Shown here: positions 1-9,143 of the stretch, piece after piece
Position numbering within the stretch: position 1 is the stretch's first letter
How the letters are laid out: every line of letters starts with the position of its first letter
Assembly (NCBI GenBank): GCA_963737625.1
Contig: CAVTTK010000005.1
Coordinates: forward strand, 372,001 to 436,000
Direction of reading: 5' to 3'
Length of the DNA: 64,000 nt
From: Bog-756 sp963737625
GTDB lineage: Bacteria > Actinomycetota > Acidimicrobiia > Acidimicrobiales > RAAP-2
The notes under the pieces: model-generated
Told to the model about the DNA's origin: nothing
Databases searched by the model: none
Seen by the model: the letters and a program-made list of their open reading frames with translations, nothing else
Made by a program: the position numbers and the translations under genes

Positions 1-98
1 TGTCGTTCGACGTGATGGGACCCGACTCGTTCAACCTGCCCGAGGGGGTCATGGTCATGTCTCCGGTCTTCGTGGGAGCTGACTGGGAGGTCAACTGA
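1..98 (+). CDS. C-terminal fragment of an unidentified protein
   Basis: An open frame enters from the left edge and ends at TGA 96-98, giving about 31 residues ending in ...SPVFVGADWEVN. The next real gene is on the opposite strand, so this is the end of a leftward-truncated plus-strand gene. The fragment is too short to assign. The pattern F-x-V, then Gly, then a terminal W-E-V resembles the end of the C-terminal carbohydrate-binding domain of Wzt-type ABC exporters, which would suit a glycan locus, but this is only a guess. Confidence 0.5.
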   Translation, partial: SFDVMGPDSFNLPEGVMVMSPVFVGADWEVN

Positions 99-156
99 CG
101 TCACCACGCGGGAGGGACCGACGGTCACCGGCCTGCGCAGAGTTGATGTCGGCCGG

Positions 157-996
157 TCAGGGAAAGAAGACGCCTTCGCGGATCGAGCCGATCAGTCGTC
201 CCGATCGCATACCGGCGGCGCGGGCCCACTCGGTCCGAGGGGTCCCCGGCCGGGCGAGGCGGGGGGAGTGCACGATCAACCAGAGCCACGACTTGGCCGC
301 CCCAGTGAGATTGCGCCGAGCCCCGGTCGCACGGTGTCGTCGGTACAGGGCCGGGCCGCTGCGGCCGTAGGCGGCGGCCTGCCAGAAAACCTGGATTGGT
401 TCGGAGCGCTCGCGCTTGGATACCACGGCTCCAAACTCGATCACGAAGCGAAATCCCTGGAGCTGTAGTCGCCAGCAGAGATCGATGTCCTCGCCGATCT
501 TCAGCTCCTCGGCAAACCCCCCAACCGATTCGAAGGCCTCCCGCCGGACGGCGAGATTGGCACCCAGACCGGCCGGCAGGAATCCGAGCTGACGCATGGA
601 TGCTGGTTTGGGGGGCGAGGCTCGCAGACCATTCAGCGACCAGAAGTCGAAGACGCCAGCAACCACGTCGACCTCCTCGAGCGCCTTGATGCAGCTGGCC
701 AGCCACCCCGGTCGGACGATGTCATCGGCATCGCAGAAGGCCAACCGGTCACCTCGCGCCGTTCGCACCCCGATGTTGCGGGCCGCCGGTGCGCCGTGAA
801 CTGCTGAGGCGTCAACCCAGTGGACGTTGGGGTGTCGCTCTGCCCATTGCCGACCGACTGAGCGACTGGTGTCGGTGGAGCCGTTGTCGGCGATGATCAG
901 TTCCCACTCCTCGGAGCACTGCTGATCGGTCAACGCCCGCAGCTGGCCCTCCAGCCAGGGCATGCCGTTGCGCACCGGCACGATGACGCTGATCAC
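157..996 (-). CDS. Glycosyltransferase family 2
   Basis: About 279 residues when started at the GTG at 996 (VISVIVPVRNG). The frame is open up to 1173, but that extension is Arg/His-rich and unlike a GT2 N-terminus, so I prefer the GTG. It shows the GT-A nucleotide-sugar fold: an IIADNGSTD motif, the metal-binding acidic motif in AFCDADDIV, and the downstream GEDIDLCWR acceptor-side acidic motif. It probably transfers an activated sugar onto a lipid-linked glycan at the cytoplasmic face of the membrane. It is transcribed divergently from the GT2 gene at 1197. Donor and acceptor cannot be read from sequence. Confidence 0.85.
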   Translation of the reverse strand: MISVIVPVRNGMPWLEGQLRALTDQQCSEEWELIIADNGSTDTSRSVGRQWAERHPNVHWVDASAVHGAPAARNIGVRTARGDRLAFCDADDIVRPGWLASCIKALEEVDVVAGVFDFWSLNGLRASPPKPASMRQLGFLPAGLGANLAVRREAFESVGGFAEELKIGEDIDLCWRLQLQGFRFVIEFGAVVSKRERSEPIQVFWQAAAYGRSGPALYRRHRATGARRNLTGAAKSWLWLIVHSPRLARPGTPRTEWARAAGMRSGRLIGSIREGVFFP

Positions 997-1196
997 TGGC
1001 CGAGTTCCCGTCGTGCCACGAGCGCCGACTCGTCGCAGTGCCCGGCCCTCACGATGGTGCCTGTGCGAGCGGTCCGAGCCACGGCGATCTGCCTCCATCC
1101 CCAATTCCGCCCCGATGTGGTGCGATCCCGAGGTCCTACAGCCGAGGCATAGGACCATGGCGACCTTACGCATTAGCCTAGTCCTGTGAGGGTGCC

Positions 1197-2195
1197 ATGA
1201 GTCCAGAGTGTGCTGAAACGAAAGGGGTCCGGCCCCAACGGCCGCCGGCGGCCGTGACCGCGGTGGTGCTCACTCACAAGCGACCAGGCTTGGCCGGCGA
1301 TGTCGTCCGGTCCCTATTGGGAGTGGAGGGAGTGTCCCCCGAGCGTGTGGTCGTGGTGGTCAACGGCGAAGGCGGCTTGGACGATCCAGATCTCGAATCG
1401 AAGGTCAGGATGGTTCGATTGACTCGCAATACGGGGCCGGCCGGTGGATTCCGGGCGGGCTTGATCGAGGCGTGCGGGGATCCGACCACCGAGTGGATCT
1501 ACCTCTGTGAGGACGATGTTGGACTCTTCGATCTCCCCGCCCCCCGGCTCACCGATCTGATGGATCGGATCGGTGCGCTCGAGGCGAACCGCCGTCCCGT
1601 GGGAGCGGTCGTGGCCTACGGGCGGAGATTCGTCGGCCGGGGGGCCCATACGCTCAACGTCGTTCCGCCCGAGGGATCCACCGGTGATCTCACCACCGTG
1701 GACGTGGCCTGCTGGGGTGCCACGCTGGTCTCGCGTCGGGTGGTGGACGCCGGGGTGTTACCCGACTGCGAATGGTTCTTCGGTCTGGAGGATTTCGATT
1801 TCTTCTGTCGGGTACGCGAGGCCGGATTCGAGGTGTACGTCGATGATCTCGCCGCCCGTCGGGTGGCATCCCAGCAGACCGACGGGGGGCGGGAGCAGGC
1901 CATCGGTCTGCGTCGTCCTACGGACAAGGCGGAGCCGTGGCGGGCCTATTACCACACCCGCAACTCCTTCGCCCTGGCTCGTGCCCATGGTCGTCCCAAT
2001 TGGCATGCCTGGCACCTGGCGTACTCGCTGCGACGGCTCCAAAAGGTCGGGAGCTGGGCCGAAGCGTTGGCTATCGTACGCGGCCTGTGGGACGGGGTTC
2101 TCGGACGTATGGGGGAGCACGACCAGTACGGTCGAGCGGTCGGGGAGTTCGGCCCAGGGACCGGGTCGGGACGTCCATCGGCGTCGGCCAACTAG
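1197..2195 (+). CDS. Glycosyltransferase family 2, GlfT/rhamnosyl-like
   Basis: 332 residues with ATG at 1197 preceded by a GTGAGGG ribosome-binding-like stretch. The N-terminal GT-A domain has AVVLTHKRPG, then RNTGPAGGF and the acidic LCEDDVG motif; a second acidic motif lies in FGLEDFDFFCR. The NTGPAGG(F/Y) signature is common in actinobacterial galactofuranosyl- and rhamnosyl-transferases and recurs in the GT2 at 16435. A 9-bp-stem hairpin follows the stop codon. The donor sugar is not determinable from sequence. Confidence 0.85.
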   Translation: MSPECAETKGVRPQRPPAAVTAVVLTHKRPGLAGDVVRSLLGVEGVSPERVVVVVNGEGGLDDPDLESKVRMVRLTRNTGPAGGFRAGLIEACGDPTTEWIYLCEDDVGLFDLPAPRLTDLMDRIGALEANRRPVGAVVAYGRRFVGRGAHTLNVVPPEGSTGDLTTVDVACWGATLVSRRVVDAGVLPDCEWFFGLEDFDFFCRVREAGFEVYVDDLAARRVASQQTDGGREQAIGLRRPTDKAEPWRAYYHTRNSFALARAHGRPNWHAWHLAYSLRRLQKVGSWAEALAIVRGLWDGVLGRMGEHDQYGRAVGEFGPGTGSGRPSASAN

Positions 2196-2532
2196 GCGAA
2201 GTGTCAACCAGAGCCCCCTATCCCGGGCTCTGGAGGAGGTCACCCGGCAAGGCCGGGAGCCGGGCGTCGAGCAGGACCAGGTGCAGGAGTGGAAGCCCTC
2301 AGCGATAGTTACAGTCACGATCGAGGGTGGCCGAACGTGCAGGCAGCTCCCGGGAGTCACAGCACCCGGATCTCTGCGACGCCGAGCGTCTCTGCTGTCC
2401 GCGTCATGCCATCGTTGAGGCTTGACACCAGTCCGACCACCGCCGATGATTTCGTGATGGTCGATCCGGGGGGCACGGAAGTCCGCGGCCGTGCGGCCCC
2501 TCGTCGATCCGTGCGAACGGAGATGCGCGCCC
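2196..2532. other. Intergenic region upstream of asnB
   Basis: About 340 bp without a supported gene. It holds the hairpin at 2208-2233. The in-frame extension of asnB back to 2491 lacks the required N-terminal Cys and is rejected as coding. I see no convincing promoter. Confidence 0.4.
2208..2233 (+). terminator. Hairpin after the GT2 gene
   Basis: A perfect 9-bp inverted repeat, CCAGAGCCC / GGGCTCTGG, with an 8-nt loop starts 12 nt after the stop codon of the upstream GT2. No T-run follows, as is common for high-GC actinobacterial terminators. Its role is inferred from position. Confidence 0.5.
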
Positions 2533-4503
2533 ATGTGCGGTGTGGCCGGGCTATTTAATCCGCGGCCGTCCGGTCCGGCAGAGGAGCTCCGGCACCAGGT
2601 AGAGGACATGACGGCCACCCTGGTCCATCGGGGGCCGGATGCCGAGGGCTACTGGTCCGACCCCGAACAGGGAGTCTTCCTCGGCCACCGCCGGCTATCG
2701 GTGCTCGGGTTGGGGAGCGAGGGTGATCAGCCGATGCACTCCGGTGACGGCAGATGGGTGGTGTCCTTCAACGGGGAGATCTACAACCATCGCACCCTCC
2801 GGCCGCGGCTGGCCGGTGAGGGGGTGATCTTCCGAGGTGGATCGGACACCGAGGTATTGGTGGCCGCCGTGCAGCAGTGGGGTCTCCTGGCAGCACTCGA
2901 TGCCTGTGAGGGAATGTTCGCCCTGGCCCTCTGGGATCGCCGCCACCAGGCCCTGCACCTGGTGCGAGACCGCTTCGGAGAAAAGCCGCTCTACTACGGT
3001 TGGGTCGGCGACACGTTGGCCTTTGCCTCGGAACTGAAGGCCCTGCGCACGCTGCCGAGATTCAACACCGACATCGATCGTGACGCGGTGGCCCTGCTCC
3101 TCCGCCACAACTGTGTCCCCGCCCCCCACACGATCTATCGTGACGTGGCCAAGCTCCTTCCGGGCCAGATGGTGACCTTCGGAACCGAGGCCCGGTCGGG
3201 GCAACGGCCGACGGCCCGAACCTACTGGTCGGCCCGGGAAGCGGTTGACGCGGCGCGTCGGAGGATCCTGGTCGACCCACCAGAGGTCCTGGCCGATCAG
3301 CTGGAGGCCGCCCTGTCCGATTCGGTCGCCGCACGGATGGTGGCCGACGTGCCGGTGGGTGCCTTTCTGTCCGGTGGCATTGACTCCAGTGTGGTGGTCG
3401 CGCTCATGCAGCAGCACGCGACACGACCGGTGCGGACCTTCACCGTGGGATTCGCCGACCGTGCCTTCGACGAGTCGGCGGAAGCCGCGGCGGTCGCCGC
3501 CCACCTGGGCACCGACCACACGCCCCTGGAACTCACCGATGCCGACGCGGCTCAGGTGATCCCGACTCTGCCGGACATCTGGGACGAGCCCTTCGGCGAT
3601 GTGTCGGAGATCCCCATGCACCTGGTCAGTCAGTTGGCGCGCACCCAGGTGACGGTCAGCCTCTCGGGAGACGGCGGAGACGAGCTGTTCGCCGGGTACA
3701 ACCGACATGCCTGGCTCGACCGATTGTGGCGACGTACATCGATGGTTCCTGTTCCGATCCGCCAGCTGGCCGGATCGACGCTGCAGGCTCTTCCTCCGGG
3801 ACTGGTGAACGGAGCTGCCCGGGCCACGCGCCTGATGCCTCCCCGGATGCGCATCAGGAATCCGGCATCCAAGGTGGCCAAGGTGGCCAAGGTGTTGAAG
3901 GCCTCGGGACCAGAGGATGCCTATCTGTCCTTGGTCTCCTACTGGGACGATGCCGAGGCGATGGTGATCGGTGCTGGTCCGGTGGCCTCGATGGCCTCCC
4001 GACCGTCGGAGTGGCCCGAGCTCGACGGCATCACCGAACAGATGCTGTGGTTGGATCTCGTTGGCTACCTTCCCGACGACATCTTGACCAAATTGGACCG
4101 GGCCGCCATGGCCACCTCGCTGGAGACCAGGGTCCCGTTCCTCGACCGAGATGTGTTCGATCTGGCGTGGAGACTCCCACTCTCGGTCAAGCTACGAGGT
4201 GACACCACCAAATGGCTGCTCCGCCAGGTCCTGTACCGGCACGTGCCCGCCGAACTAGTCGAACGACCGAAGATGGGTTTCGGGTTCCCCATCGGGGCCA
4301 TGCTCCGGGGCTCACTCCGTCCATGGGCCGAGGAGCTGCTGAGTGAATCGCGTTTACGGAGTCAGGGCCTGCTGGAACCTGAACCGATACGAAGAGCATG
4401 GCACCAGCACCTGAATGGCCAGCGCGATCTGGCCCACGAACTCTGGGACGTGCTTGCCCTCCAGGCGTGGTTGGAGCGCTGGGTTCCCGACCAGAGTGGG
4501 TGA
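2533..4503 (+). CDS. asnB: Asparagine synthase (glutamine-hydrolysing)
   Basis: 656 residues. The start is fixed at ATG 2533 because class II amidotransferases need Cys as residue 2 (MCGVAGLF), freed by Met removal as the nucleophile. Residues 2 to about 190 form the glutaminase domain (LVHRGPDAEG, SFNGEIYNH, GGSDTEV). The synthetase domain has the ATP-pyrophosphatase loop SGGIDSS near residue 280 and SLSGDGGDELFAGY. Family reaction: Asp + Gln + ATP to Asn + Glu + AMP + PPi. Inside surface-polysaccharide loci AsnB-type enzymes often amidate a uronic acid or another acidic group instead, so the true substrate may be a sugar carboxylate. That part is inference from context. Confidence 0.95.
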   Translation: MCGVAGLFNPRPSGPAEELRHQVEDMTATLVHRGPDAEGYWSDPEQGVFLGHRRLSVLGLGSEGDQPMHSGDGRWVVSFNGEIYNHRTLRPRLAGEGVIFRGGSDTEVLVAAVQQWGLLAALDACEGMFALALWDRRHQALHLVRDRFGEKPLYYGWVGDTLAFASELKALRTLPRFNTDIDRDAVALLLRHNCVPAPHTIYRDVAKLLPGQMVTFGTEARSGQRPTARTYWSAREAVDAARRRILVDPPEVLADQLEAALSDSVAARMVADVPVGAFLSGGIDSSVVVALMQQHATRPVRTFTVGFADRAFDESAEAAAVAAHLGTDHTPLELTDADAAQVIPTLPDIWDEPFGDVSEIPMHLVSQLARTQVTVSLSGDGGDELFAGYNRHAWLDRLWRRTSMVPVPIRQLAGSTLQALPPGLVNGAARATRLMPPRMRIRNPASKVAKVAKVLKASGPEDAYLSLVSYWDDAEAMVIGAGPVASMASRPSEWPELDGITEQMLWLDLVGYLPDDILTKLDRAAMATSLETRVPFLDRDVFDLAWRLPLSVKLRGDTTKWLLRQVLYRHVPAELVERPKMGFGFPIGAMLRGSLRPWAEELLSESRLRSQGLLEPEPIRRAWHQHLNGQRDLAHELWDVLALQAWLERWVPDQSG

Positions 4504-5091
4504 GCGAGGCCCTGAACGAGATTTCCTAGGGCTCACTGGCCTGGCTTCTGGGTCGGTCGCCAGTCGCACCATGTGGTGCCACCTGGCCGCAAGCGTCCAC
4601 GGGAGATTGCTTGTTGAACCGAGTGGGGTGGCCATTCCCTGAGGTTTCGCTCGCTCAATCGGGACGCGCCATTCAGATCTCGTCAGAGGGCTGTCGGGTC
4701 TCCGGCCGGCTGACCGAACGGGCTTCGCCGTTGTCCACTCCGGGGCAAACCGATCAGAGAGAAATGCTGGGGCCGCTGCCTCCCGCCGGTCTCGGTCCCG
4801 CGACGGAGATGTGGTCCGTAATCACACCCCAACCATCGACTCCCTGCCGAATCCGCCTCGGGGAGCGGGTCAGCATTCAGCTGTTAGCGACATGCCGCTC
4901 GTCACTGCATGATCCTTCGGCGGTTGGATACGCCTGGCTCCACCAATGGAGTCCGGCAGGCTTCCAAGGACACAGCCGGGCAGCGTCAGGTTATATATAG
5001 TCTGGGTGCTCGGGGCCACCGATTGACCGTGCGGGGTCCCGCGCCTGCAGTTGCCGAACAGGGCTCGAGAGGGGGAGTGGTGATTGCGCCG
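4504..5091. other. Long non-coding gap between asnB and GT4
   Basis: About 590 bp with only short, unconvincing ORFs. It contains a small dyad GCACCA-TG-TGGTGC at 4566-4579 and an unusually AT-rich TTATATATAG run at 4991-5000. No tRNA-like or conserved RNA structure was recognised by eye. Confidence 0.45.
4991..5000 (+). promoter_or_regulatory. AT-rich -10-like element upstream of GT4
   Basis: TTATATATAG stands out in a very GC-rich gap and could be a -10 region about 90 bp before the GT4 start. The best -35-like hexamer is AGGACA at 4967-4972, with a rather long spacer, so support is weak. Confidence 0.3.
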
Positions 5092-6210
5092 ATGGCCCAT
5101 GCGGTAGACCCCACGCCTCGGGTTGCCCGACGCGGGTGCCGAGTGGTCACGACATCACTGACGGCGCGACTCCTCCTGGCCAACCAGCTTCGGTCCCTGG
5201 AGGATGTCGATTGGACGGTGATCAGCGGCGACGCCTTCGACGACGCGCCTGAAGGCATCGAGGTAGAGGTGATTCCCATCCGACGCGAGTTCGCTCCGTC
5301 CGACCTGGGGTCCTTCGTGCGGTTGTGGGCCTCGTTGCGACGTCACCGGTTCGACTTCGTCCAGACACACACCCCCAAGGCGTCATTCTTGGGGCTTCCC
5401 GCGGCACGCCTGGCGGGATCTACGGCTATCTATACCATCCACGGTGCCTTGTATTTCGAAGGTAACTCCCGGAAAGCCAATCTCCTGGGATGGTGCTTCG
5501 AGCGATGGTGTTGCACCTGGGCCCATCACGTACTGGTGCAGAGCCGGGAGGATGAGCAGGTCCTGCCACGGGTGAAAATCTGCTCCCGACGCAAGTTGCG
5601 CTATCTCGGCAACGGCATCGACATGGACCGCTTTCTGACAACGGTGCCCCCCCTGCTGCACTCGGGACGCCCGATCGTCATCATGATCAGCCGGCTAGTT
5701 CGCGAGAAGGGCTGCGTCGACTTCATCGCCCTGGCCGCTTCGCTGCACGGTCAAGCTGACTTTGTGCACGTGGGTCCCGTCGAGCATGACCAGAGCGACG
5801 CGCTGTCGCAGTCGGAGATCGACGAGGCAGCAACATCTGACACGGTGTCGTTCGTCGGTGCCGTCGAGGATGTGCGGCCCTACGTGGCCTCGGCGACCAT
5901 GGTCGTGCTGCCCTCCTATCGGGAAGGGATCCCCCGTGCGGCCATGGAGGCTGCGGCCATGGGGAAACCCGTGGTTGCCTACGACATACGAGGGGTACGG
6001 GAGGTCATCGATCCGCAGCTGGGACTGCTCGTGCCCCGAGGTGATCGGCTGGCCCTGACCGATCTGGTGGAGGCCATGGTGAAGGATCCGGACCGATGTG
6101 CGGAACTCGGGAAGCTGTGTCAGGGGTGGGTCGTGGACCGATTTTCCGAGGACCTGGTCGTCGAGCGCCTCCGCACGGTCTACAGCTCATTGGCCGGGCA
6201 GGCGACATGA
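5092..6210 (+). CDS. Glycosyltransferase family 4 (GT-B fold)
   Basis: 372 residues from ATG 5092; the frame is open back to 4909, and GTGs at 5077/5080 just after GAGGGGGA are alternative starts. The N-terminal acceptor domain includes VQTHTPKASFLG. The C-terminal donor domain has the GT4 features IMISRLVREKG and VLPSYREGIPRAAMEA, with the E-x7-E nucleotide-sugar-binding pattern. It resembles EpsD/PglA-like enzymes that add the second or later sugar to a lipid-linked unit. It overlaps the deacetylase gene by 4 bp (ATGA), suggesting translational coupling. Confidence 0.88.
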   Translation: MAHAVDPTPRVARRGCRVVTTSLTARLLLANQLRSLEDVDWTVISGDAFDDAPEGIEVEVIPIRREFAPSDLGSFVRLWASLRRHRFDFVQTHTPKASFLGLPAARLAGSTAIYTIHGALYFEGNSRKANLLGWCFERWCCTWAHHVLVQSREDEQVLPRVKICSRRKLRYLGNGIDMDRFLTTVPPLLHSGRPIVIMISRLVREKGCVDFIALAASLHGQADFVHVGPVEHDQSDALSQSEIDEAATSDTVSFVGAVEDVRPYVASATMVVLPSYREGIPRAAMEAAAMGKPVVAYDIRGVREVIDPQLGLLVPRGDRLALTDLVEAMVKDPDRCAELGKLCQGWVVDRFSEDLVVERLRTVYSSLAGQAT

Positions 6211-6956
6211 CGGCCGAGGTCTGCCTGACCGTCGATGTCGAGGACTGGTACGACGGTATGGACGTGCTGGGTGAACACCTGCGCCGCCCTGACGATGCCA
6301 CGAGCGGATTGACGGGCCTGGCCTCCCTGCTCGAGGCGGCAGACGGCCGCGCCGTCGTCACCCTCTACGTCGTGGGCAACTATGCCCAGACCATACGGGC
6401 CGAGCTGGTCGAGCTGGCTGCCCAAGGCCACGAGATCGCCAGCCACGGGCCCGATCACGGCCGCCTCCCCGAGAATCCTTCGCTTCTGGTCGATTGGCTG
6501 AGACGGGGGCGCAATGAGGTGGAGGATCTTGTGCAGGTTCCGGTGCGGGGCTTCCGTTCCCCGCGGTTCGACATCCCGCCGACGATAGGCCTGGCCCGCT
6601 ACCGGGACCTGGTGGCCGAGGCCGGCTTCGAGTACGTCTCCGACACCAGTCGCCTGGGAGATTCGTCGCCCGTCCGAGAGCTCCCCGTCCTGGACCTTCA
6701 CGGTGTCCCTATCGGCGGAGGCAGCTATCAGCGGCTGTTCCCGACATCAGTAACCTCAACAGTGGTCGATCGGGCCACGGGGCCGGCCGTGCTCTACTAC
6801 CATTCGTACGATTTCGGTGCCACGCTCCCGAGTACTGCGTCTGTTCGCTCGCTGGCGATGGCCAAACAATTAGTCGGTCGGGGGAGAGTGCACAAAATCT
6901 TCTCCCAGTTGCTCGGCCGCTACGGAAGCAAGGCGTGTGCCCATGCCGGACGGTGA
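6207..6956 (+). CDS. Polysaccharide deacetylase (NodB/CE4-like)
   Basis: 249 residues. It opens with CLTVDVEDWYDG, where Asp10 and Asp13 fit the catalytic and metal-ligand Asp positions of the CE4 family. H80-x3-H84 (SHGPDH) gives the metal His pair, and GFRSPRFDIP is the third motif. The VDVEDWY form is typical of deacetylases found with exopolysaccharide export systems. It probably removes N-acetyl groups from an amino sugar. There is no signal peptide, so it may act on a cytoplasmic lipid-linked intermediate. Its ATG lies inside the GT4 stop region. Confidence 0.88.
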   Translation: MTAEVCLTVDVEDWYDGMDVLGEHLRRPDDATSGLTGLASLLEAADGRAVVTLYVVGNYAQTIRAELVELAAQGHEIASHGPDHGRLPENPSLLVDWLRRGRNEVEDLVQVPVRGFRSPRFDIPPTIGLARYRDLVAEAGFEYVSDTSRLGDSSPVRELPVLDLHGVPIGGGSYQRLFPTSVTSTVVDRATGPAVLYYHSYDFGATLPSTASVRSLAMAKQLVGRGRVHKIFSQLLGRYGSKACAHAGR

Positions 6957-7608
6957 TTTCGAGAGCTACTTCCAGCAGCGAGCCCGCCGGTTCGCCGCCT
7001 TCTACTCCAGCGAGCCGGTGGCGAGGGTGCTCGGTCGGGGCCCGATGTTCGACCGGTTGCGGCTGGCCGTGGATATCGCTTCGTCCTTCTCACCCAGACG
7101 GGTACTCGATGTCGGGTGTGGAAGCGGGCCGCTCTTTGCGCCGTTGGCCAACCAAGGTATTCACGTCACCGGTATTGATCCTGCCGAGGCCATGGTGGCC
7201 TTGGCCCGGCAACAGGCCTCCTCCTATCCGGGGCTTGTCGAGGTCGAGCAGCGGAGTTGGGAGCAGCTCACCGAGGTGGATGCCTACGACGTGGCCATCG
7301 CCCTGGGAGTGTTCGATTACGTGGGCCAATCGGCCAAGCTTCTCGAACTCATGGGTCGTGCCGCTCCTCACGTCGTCGGATCGTTCCCGTCGCCGGGAAT
7401 CCGACTCAGTCTCCGCAAACGGCGTTACGGTGCTCAGGGTGTGACGGTCCACGGTTACCGGGACGCTGACTTCGACCGGTTGGCCAGCCGCTCCGGATTG
7501 GAGGTCGTGGAGATGTTCCCGCTGGGCCGGGCTGGTAACGTCGTGCAGTTTCGCCGGGCTCTCCCCGACCAGAGTTCCTCCGGCGGACCGAAGCCCTCCG
7601 GATCCTGA
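6943..7608 (+). CDS. Class I SAM-dependent methyltransferase
   Basis: 221 residues from ATG 6943 (an in-frame GTG at 6937 is possible), overlapping the end of the deacetylase gene. Motif I is RVLDVGCGSGPLF at residues 53-65, followed by the acidic VTGIDPAEAM that binds the SAM ribose. It probably methylates a sugar hydroxyl or amine of the glycan made by its neighbours. A hairpin overlaps its stop codon and separates it from the convergent sulfotransferase gene. Confidence 0.85.
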   Translation: MPDGDFESYFQQRARRFAAFYSSEPVARVLGRGPMFDRLRLAVDIASSFSPRRVLDVGCGSGPLFAPLANQGIHVTGIDPAEAMVALARQQASSYPGLVEVEQRSWEQLTEVDAYDVAIALGVFDYVGQSAKLLELMGRAAPHVVGSFPSPGIRLSLRKRRYGAQGVTVHGYRDADFDRLASRSGLEVVEMFPLGRAGNVVQFRRALPDQSSSGGPKPSGS

Positions 7609-7621
7609 ACGGCCCGGAGGG
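7594..7621. terminator. Bidirectional hairpin between convergent genes
   Basis: A perfect 8-bp inverted repeat, CCCTCCGG / CCGGAGGG, with a 12-nt loop spans the stop of the methyltransferase gene and faces the end of the convergent sulfotransferase gene. No T-run; function inferred from position. Confidence 0.5.
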
Positions 7622-7662
7622 TACCGATCCCTCTGGCGCCGACCGAGTGGTCGCCCAGCCAG

Positions 7663-8637
7663 CTACTGTCCGTCGAACCCGGAGCGGACGAAGTCCTCGT
7701 CAGTCCACGTGGTGATGGGAAACCACGCCAGTACCCGACGGAGCGTAGCCAGCTGTTCGTCGTCGAGGCGCCGCTGCCACGAGTCAGAGAGCTCCGAGGC
7801 CACCCGGTTGACGGTGAAGCCAGATCCGGGAACGTTGTGACCCTCGAGAAATTGCTCGGTTGCCTCCCCCCATTCGAGGCCGAGCTCGGTGTAGAGCTGC
7901 CGGAACTCACCCGAGGGGTCGAGGCAGAGTCGCTCGTGGGTTCGGAGGTGCCATTCGGGGTGGCGAGAACTCGCATCTTCGAGAGCGGCTACGAGGAGCC
8001 CGATCCTCCAACTCATGCGTTCGACGGGGTCGGGGCCAGGGAGCGGGACGCCCCAAGGCTTCAGGTAACGGGACCGGATCTCGGGACGGGTCTCGAGGGT
8101 CGAGTTGCGTGCGTCCTTCAGATTGAGCTCCATCCAACTGGCCAGGACGTTCGCGGGATGTCGGAGCAGGAGCAGCATCTCGACATCGAATGTGGACGCC
8201 AACCACTCTGTGGCCAGCTGGGCGTGGATGGACTTGACGACCAACCGAGTCGAGGAGTCGTGACCGTTGGCCTTTTGGCGTCGAGGGTCCCTACCCACCA
8301 TGGCCGCCAGCCAGGTCACTGGATCGGGTCGTCCTTCGTGGATCCGGTTCAACGATCCTGGGCCCAACATGTGGCGTGCCAACCGTGAACGCCGGTCCTC
8401 ATGGGCGCCACAGAGGATCCAGTCCCAGAGCCTCCGGTAGGCGGCGTTCTCGTCGCCGGGATGGAGCACGGGGTAGCGACCGACTTCCCGTTTGGCGTGG
8501 ATGGAGGCCGGGTACTTGTCCTCGTTGTCCGGTTCCAGGATTCTGGTTGTACCCGGCGCACTCCCGAGCGCTCGCAGGGTCCAAGTCGTGCCGGAACGTG
8601 GCAGGCCCACGATGACGATCGGACGTTGGACGCTCAT
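7663..8637 (-). CDS. Sulfotransferase family protein
   Basis: 324 residues when started at the ATG at 8637 (MSVQRPIVIVG); the frame runs to 8739 without a family-like N-terminus. The 5'-phosphosulfate loop is GLPRSGTTW at residues 11-19, and the 3'-phosphate-binding region is LLLLRHPANVLASW. It should transfer sulfate from PAPS, made by cysDNC in this window, to a hydroxyl of a glycan or lipid. The P-loop type (RSGTTW) differs from the KGGTSWW type of the three nearby sulfotransferase-like genes, so it is a distinct subfamily. Acceptor unknown. Confidence 0.85.
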   Translation of the reverse strand: MSVQRPIVIVGLPRSGTTWTLRALGSAPGTTRILEPDNEDKYPASIHAKREVGRYPVLHPGDENAAYRRLWDWILCGAHEDRRSRLARHMLGPGSLNRIHEGRPDPVTWLAAMVGRDPRRQKANGHDSSTRLVVKSIHAQLATEWLASTFDVEMLLLLRHPANVLASWMELNLKDARNSTLETRPEIRSRYLKPWGVPLPGPDPVERMSWRIGLLVAALEDASSRHPEWHLRTHERLCLDPSGEFRQLYTELGLEWGEATEQFLEGHNVPGSGFTVNRVASELSDSWQRRLDDEQLATLRRVLAWFPITTWTDEDFVRSGFDGQ

Positions 8638-9143
8638 CGGGAAACCCGCCGCCGGCGACACGCGTCGGCCGCCCGACCTTCCACGCCTTCCGACCTTCGG
8701 TTCCCGAATTGGGCAAGGACCCGATGGTAGTAATGCCAAGGGAATGTGGGCATCGTCGTGAGGCGGTGGTCAAGAAATCTCACCCCGCTCATCGCGGAAC
8801 CGGATCCGGTCCCCGTCACCCGTGCCTCACCATGCGGGTCGTGGTCGCCGAACACGATCGAGCTGCTATCGGTTGAGACATCGTCCGTGATTCCCAACTC
8901 GATCGGGTCGTGCACCGTGTCAACTCGGACCGTGCTGCTAGCTCCCGTCGATCGGGGCGTCGGTGGGTCGACATGACTACGCTCAGGAGATGGGTACTCA
9001 GCAGTGGCTCCCGACGAGAAGCGCGGTGTACTCCACTTGGCCACGCCCTCAATCGTCCATCCCCCTCACAAGGACTCATAGTAACGCACGCCGTTCGTCC
9101 CTCATTGCTTGTCGGGCCTTTTCCCCTGTGGCAAGGTGAGGCC
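8638..9143. other. Divergent intergenic region between two sulfotransferase genes
   Basis: About 500 bp between divergent sulfotransferase genes. It must carry promoters for both, but I could not find a -35/-10 pair with acceptable spacing. The only clear element is AAGGTGAG, just before the ATG at 9144, which looks like a ribosome-binding site. Confidence 0.4.

Noticed and set aside
996..1173. N-terminal extension of the first GT2 to ATG 1173
   Set aside because: The 59 extra residues are Arg/His-rich without family similarity; a GTG at 996 starts directly at the GT2 motif.
2491..2532. Upstream GTG start of asnB
   Set aside because: It would bury the catalytic Cys2; ATG 2533 is required by the family mechanism.
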